Assembly (NCBI GenBank): GCA_000402295.1
Contig: AQRW01000082.1
Coordinates: forward strand, 1-8,268
Source: Candidatus Aerophobus profundus SCGC AAA252-L23
GTDB taxonomy: Bacteria > Aerophobota > Aerophobia > Aerophobales > Aerophobaceae
DNA length: 8,268 nt
Direction: 5' to 3'
In this document: in pieces, positions 5,727 to 8,268 of the stretch
Position numbering within the stretch: the stretch's first letter is position 1
Layout of the letters: each line of letters opens with the position of its first letter
Made by a program: the position numbers and the translations under genes
Notes under the pieces: model-generated
Databases searched by the model: none
What the model saw: the letters and a program-made list of their open reading frames with translations, nothing else
What the model was told of the DNA's origin: nothing

Positions 5727-5960
5727 GTAACGACTACCTAACCATTTGTCAGACTGGAATAAAGGAATGGATCAATTACAAGTTCCCTGAATTATGGTAT
5801 TTTCGAGGGCCATACCTCCTCGTTCACTAGTTTGATGGAGGAGGTTGAAAATCCCATTGTTCGAGCCTTGGAGAGTCGTAGTCCTTACTCCTTTTGGGTT
5901 GAAAGTACTACTCGTTGCTACTTCAGATTTAAGAAGTAAGGAAAGAGGATTGTGGATTGA
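5727..5960 (+). other. Leader of the RM operon with a hairpin and possible short leader ORFs
   Basis: No recognisable gene lies between the promoter and the restriction gene. ACCTCCTC (5814-5821) and GAGGAGGT (5838-5845) form a perfect eight-pair stem with a 16-nt loop, so an excellent Shine-Dalgarno-like sequence is tied up in the hairpin. Behind it a TTG at 5857 opens a 35-codon frame (starting MFEPWRVVVLTPFGLK) whose TGA at 5962-5964 overlaps the ATG of the restriction gene. A second frame, open from 5763 with an ATG at 5835, reads EEVENPIVRALESRSPYSFW and ends at TAA 5937-5939. Neither short ORF is recognised. The layout would allow translational control of the endonuclease, which RM systems often delay, but this is inferred. 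Confidence 0.4.
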
Positions 5961-6701
5961 ATGATGTCCAAAATCATCGATAACTTGGAACAACACGTAG
6001 GTAGGGCTGTCGCACATTACTGGCTTACGCGAAGAGCGCAAAGGGAAAAGCAGAAGAAACGAGGTGTATCGGACGCTGGTTTACGCAGTGCTGTCACCGG
6101 TGGTGCTCAGATGGATAGTTTCATAGATCTTTTCACCAACATAATTGTGGATGCCAGAATAGATAACAGATTCGTTTTTCGGAAGAAATCGTTAGAGCTG
6201 CCTGGATTCTTTCGGCCGACCAAGGAGTGGGATTTGTTAGTTGTCAAAAATGGTCGTTTGCTCGCTGCTATTGAGGCAAAATCCCAAGTGGGTCCTTCTT
6301 TTGGTAACAACTTCAACAACAGGACTGAAGAAGCGATAGGAAGTGCCCTCGATCTGTGGACTGCCTTCAGAGAGGGGGCCTTCAATGAAGGTGTCCAGCC
6401 ATTCCTGGGCTATTTCTTCATGCTTGAAGATTGTCAAGCTTCAAATCGTCCGGTAAGAGTAAGGGAGCCTCATTTCGAGGTGTTTCCTGAATTCGTTGAT
6501 ACTTCATATATGAAGCGGTATGAGTTGTTTTGTCGTAAACTACTACTTGAACGTCATTATACATCTGCATCATTCATAACATCAGACAGCAGAAGTGGTC
6601 TTGCGGGAGTATACAAAGAACCTGCCAGAGACCTGTCGTTCTCACTCTTTGCGAAATCTCTTGGCTCTCACATGGGGGCATTTGCCCAAGGAGAACTATG
6701 A
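5961..6701 (+). CDS. Type II restriction endonuclease, XhoI/PaeR7I family (expected target CTCGAG)
   Basis: At 246 residues it matches the size of PaeR7I and XhoI, and it carries their characteristic blocks: VAHYWLTRRAQREKQ (17-31), RSAVTGGAQMDSFIDL (42-57), LELPGFFRPTKEWDLLVV (78-95), AAIEAKSQVGPSFGNNFNNR (102-121) and EEAIGSALDLWTAFREGAF. The PD-(D/E)xK active site is Asp91, Glu105 and Lys107. Related enzymes cut C^TCGAG; the target here is inferred from family. The ATG at 5961 has GAGG about 12 nt upstream; the ATG at 5964 is an alternative start. No frameshift or missing key residue is seen, so it should be active. The stop overlaps the methyltransferase start by ATGA (6698-6701). Confidence 0.93.
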   Translation: MMSKIIDNLEQHVGRAVAHYWLTRRAQREKQKKRGVSDAGLRSAVTGGAQMDSFIDLFTNIIVDARIDNRFVFRKKSLELPGFFRPTKEWDLLVVKNGRLLAAIEAKSQVGPSFGNNFNNRTEEAIGSALDLWTAFREGAFNEGVQPFLGYFFMLEDCQASNRPVRVREPHFEVFPEFVDTSYMKRYELFCRKLLLERHYTSASFITSDSRSGLAGVYKEPARDLSFSLFAKSLGSHMGAFAQGEL

Positions 6702-7612
6702 CCCAAACATATCAAAGACTAATTAAGGGAGATGCAAGGGATTTGTCTTTCTTGGCAGATGAGTCCATTCATTTAGTGGTAACCTCACCTCCATATTGGA
6801 ACCTGAAACGTTATAATGACAATCCGGGCCAACTAGGGCATATTGACGATTACGAAGCCTTTCTAGTCGAACTTGAAAGAGTATGGCGGGGAGTATTTCG
6901 GGTGCTAGTGCCGGGAGGAAGACTTGTATGCGTAGTGGGTGATGTCTGCGTTTCACGTCGCAAATTTGGTCGTCATCTTGTTTTCCCCTTGCATGCCGAC
7001 ATTTGTGTATTATGTCGCAAAATTGGTTTTGATAATTTGAATCCTATCATTTGGTACAAAATCGCCAACGCTAGTTTTGAAGTTGATAATGGGTCAAAGT
7101 TCTTGGGAAAACCTTATGAACCGAATGCTATAATAAAGAATGACCTGGAATTCATTTTGATGCAGAGAAAGCCGGGAGGTTACCGAAAACCAACTGAGGA
7201 ACAAAGAAAGTTAAGCAAGATAGATAAAAAGGACTTTGACCATTGGTTCAGACAAATCTGGAGCATCCCTGGTGCCTCTACCAGAAATCACCCGGCGCCT
7301 TTTCCGCTTCAATTAGCAACCCGCTTGGTGAGAATGTTTTCTTTTCACGGCGATACTATACTGGACCCCTTTTGTGGCACCGGCACTACTATGATTGCCG
7401 CCTTAAGAAACGGGAGAAATAGCATAGGAATAGACATTGACCCTGAATATTGTGGTATGGCAGCCCGTTACCTGAAGGCGGAAAGCAGTAATCTCTTCAT
7501 GAAGACAGAGTTGATATTTGACAAAATGATAAATGTCCGTTCGGATCATGTGCAGGTCTGTGAAGACCAAGCCTTATACAAGGTTAGATCAGCAACAAAG
7601 AGATTGGAATGA
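6698..7612 (+). CDS. DNA methyltransferase, beta-class (N4-cytosine or N6-adenine), partner of the XhoI-like nuclease
   Basis: This 304-residue protein should protect host DNA by methylating the site its partner cuts, using S-adenosylmethionine. The catalytic motif IV TSPPYW (29-34) comes first and the AdoMet-binding motif I DPFCGTGTT (223-231) last, with the variable target-recognition part between them; this order defines the beta class. GRNSIGIDIDPEY follows as motif II/III-like sequence. TSPPYW is commonest in N4-cytosine enzymes but also occurs in N6-adenine ones, so the methylated base is not certain. About 45 residues after the last motif are unfamiliar. Start and stop both overlap neighbours by ATGA (6698-6701 and 7609-7612), so it is translationally coupled to the nuclease and the antitoxin. 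Confidence 0.9.
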   Translation: MTQTYQRLIKGDARDLSFLADESIHLVVTSPPYWNLKRYNDNPGQLGHIDDYEAFLVELERVWRGVFRVLVPGGRLVCVVGDVCVSRRKFGRHLVFPLHADICVLCRKIGFDNLNPIIWYKIANASFEVDNGSKFLGKPYEPNAIIKNDLEFILMQRKPGGYRKPTEEQRKLSKIDKKDFDHWFRQIWSIPGASTRNHPAPFPLQLATRLVRMFSFHGDTILDPFCGTGTTMIAALRNGRNSIGIDIDPEYCGMAARYLKAESSNLFMKTELIFDKMINVRSDHVQVCEDQALYKVRSATKRLE

Positions 7613-7815
7613 CCGTCTTTCACCCCCAATACGTAGTTGACGAGAAGTCGCAGCGGCAAACTGTAGTCGTGTCTGTGGCCGAGTGGGAGCAGATTCTTGA
7701 GAAACTGGAAGAACTGGACGACATGCGCGCCTACGATGCGGCCAAAGCCAAGTCCCAGGAAAGCATCTCCTTAGAGCAAGCAGTCCGGGAATTGGACAGG
7801 AACAAAAAGGGATAA
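7609..7815 (+). CDS. Small antitoxin, Phd/RelB-like, of a RelE-type toxin-antitoxin pair
   Basis: This 68-residue protein begins VFHPQYVVDEKSQRQTVVVS, then VAEWEQILEKLEELDDMRAY and an acidic, helical tail (SISLEQAVREL). The pattern of a short beta-strand N-terminus followed by an amphipathic helix is that of antitoxins that pair with RelE/ParE toxins; the N-terminus would bind DNA and autoregulate, the tail would cover the toxin. Its ATG overlaps the methyltransferase TGA, so it is translated from the RM transcript and no promoter of its own is apparent. The region is visibly richer in GC than the RM genes, suggesting a separate origin. With the toxin broken, it may be a relic. Confidence 0.78.
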   Translation: MTVFHPQYVVDEKSQRQTVVVSVAEWEQILEKLEELDDMRAYDAAKAKSQESISLEQAVRELDRNKKG

Positions 7816-8064
7816 ACTACACCGTCGAGATTCTCCGGTCGGCTCAGAAACAACTGAACAATATCGATCTCCAGAACAGCCCCTGCCTCATCGAAATAAT
7901 TCGGGTCTTGAGCGAGACTCAGCTACTGCAAGGATACAACAAGCTTTCCGGCCGGCCGGGCGCATCGACCTCGGGCCCTACAAGGCCATATGCGAGATTC
8001 AAGATGACCGCTTGGCTTTTCTGCTAGTGGCGATTGGACATGGCGGAGGGGGGTTTATCGGTAG
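7812..8064 (+). pseudogene. Broken RelE/ParE-family toxin (no normal start, two frameshifts)
   Basis: RelE-type toxins cleave mRNA at the ribosome. Frame 3 reads NYTVEILRSAQKQLNNIDLQ and continues to NKLSGRPG. After G7958 the homologous frame shifts, and RIDLGPYKAICEIQDDRLAF then LLVAIGH follows, ending near 8041. Restoring one base between 7958 and 7959 gives GRPWRIDLGPYK, the usual Trp-Arg-Ile core. A second missing base after 8041 would restore a C-terminus H-x-R-R-G-V-Y-R with stop at 8062-8064. The expected start codon, at the position of an ATGA overlap with the antitoxin, is ATA (7812-7814), and no in-frame ATG or GTG lies near. Without repair, frame 3 ends at a TAG around 8026-8028. 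Confidence 0.8.
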
Positions 8065-8077
8065 ATAGACTATTAAA

Positions 8078-8268
8078 ATGGCGAAACTAGTTTTGCTCCG
8101 TGGCACGATTGGTTCGGGGAAGACATCTGTATCAAAGGAATTGAAAAGAATATGTCCAGAAACTGAACTGATTGAAATCGACGATATCAAATTAGAAAAA
8201 TATGGGACAACGATCAAGTGCGATCCAATTGTGGATTTTCGGGAGGCTGGTGAAAGAGCAGGTCCTCT
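8078..8268 (+). CDS. P-loop NTPase/kinase-like protein, N-terminal part (runs off the window)
   Basis: The ATG at 8078 begins MAKLVLLRGTIGSGKTSVSK. GTIGSGKT (residues 9-16) is a Walker A nucleotide-binding loop at the N-terminus, followed by a helix and the strand ELIEIDDIK. This is the layout of small AAA_33/adenylylate-kinase-like or zeta-toxin-like phosphotransferases, with IDDI as a likely metal or substrate site. Sixty-three codons are visible before the window ends within FREAGERAGP. It starts 13 nt after the toxin remnant, with only a weak RBS and no clear promoter, so it may be on the same transcript. Substrate and role cannot be told from this part. Confidence 0.78.
   Translation, partial: MAKLVLLRGTIGSGKTSVSKELKRICPETELIEIDDIKLEKYGTTIKCDPIVDFREAGERAGP

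Noticed and set aside
5772..6041. 89-codon minus-strand open frame across the RM leader and start
   Set aside because: It overlaps the start of the clearly recognised nuclease in antisense, with no RBS and no recognisable domain.
1..8268. CRISPR array, tRNA or rRNA genes, phage structural genes
   Set aside because: No regularly spaced repeats, cloverleaf-like sequences or matching proteins were seen on either strand.

Overview
The window is a stretch of accessory bacterial DNA of moderate GC content: a pile of nested and decaying mobile elements followed by a restriction-modification (RM) operon and a damaged toxin-antitoxin pair. There is no rRNA, tRNA or core housekeeping gene. Shine-Dalgarno sites and sigma-70-type promoters are clear, so this is a bacterial chromosome or large plasmid. 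Nothing fixes the phylum; an uncultured or anaerobic Gram-negative or deep-branching lineage is only a guess.

Left part (1-1281). First comes the C-terminal end of an IS4-superfamily transposase (IS1380-like), frameshifted near its end. Next is the 3' half of a bacterial group II intron: a reverse transcriptase/maturase remnant with at least one frameshift, then a well-formed domain V RNA hairpin.

Middle part (1282-~5677). An ISNCY-type (ISDol1/IS1202-like) DDE transposase gene is split exactly inside its conserved SPQ|AKGRIER motif by a 3.4-kb element (about 1768-5171). All genes of that element are on the minus strand. A perfect-consensus promoter drives a small HTH protein, an 88-aa unknown protein and a 698-aa large serine recombinase. 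The DUF5372-like protein is split. Its Shine-Dalgarno site and GTG start lie at the 3' end of the recombinase gene, at the left edge of the element, while its body lies at the right edge. Joining the two edges, as in an excised circle, restores one in-frame 108-aa gene placed last in the operon. I infer that the attachment site lies inside the 5' end of this gene, so integration breaks it and excision repairs it. This is the most interesting object in the window.

Right part (5680-8268). A strong promoter just beyond the IS end precedes a roughly 235-nt leader containing a hairpin. Then follow a XhoI/PaeR7I-family restriction endonuclease, a beta-class DNA methyltransferase and a small antitoxin. 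Each gene is joined to the next by an ATGA overlap, so RM and antitoxin form one translationally coupled operon. The RelE-type toxin after them is dead: it has no normal start codon and at least two single-base deletions. The window ends inside a P-loop kinase-like gene.
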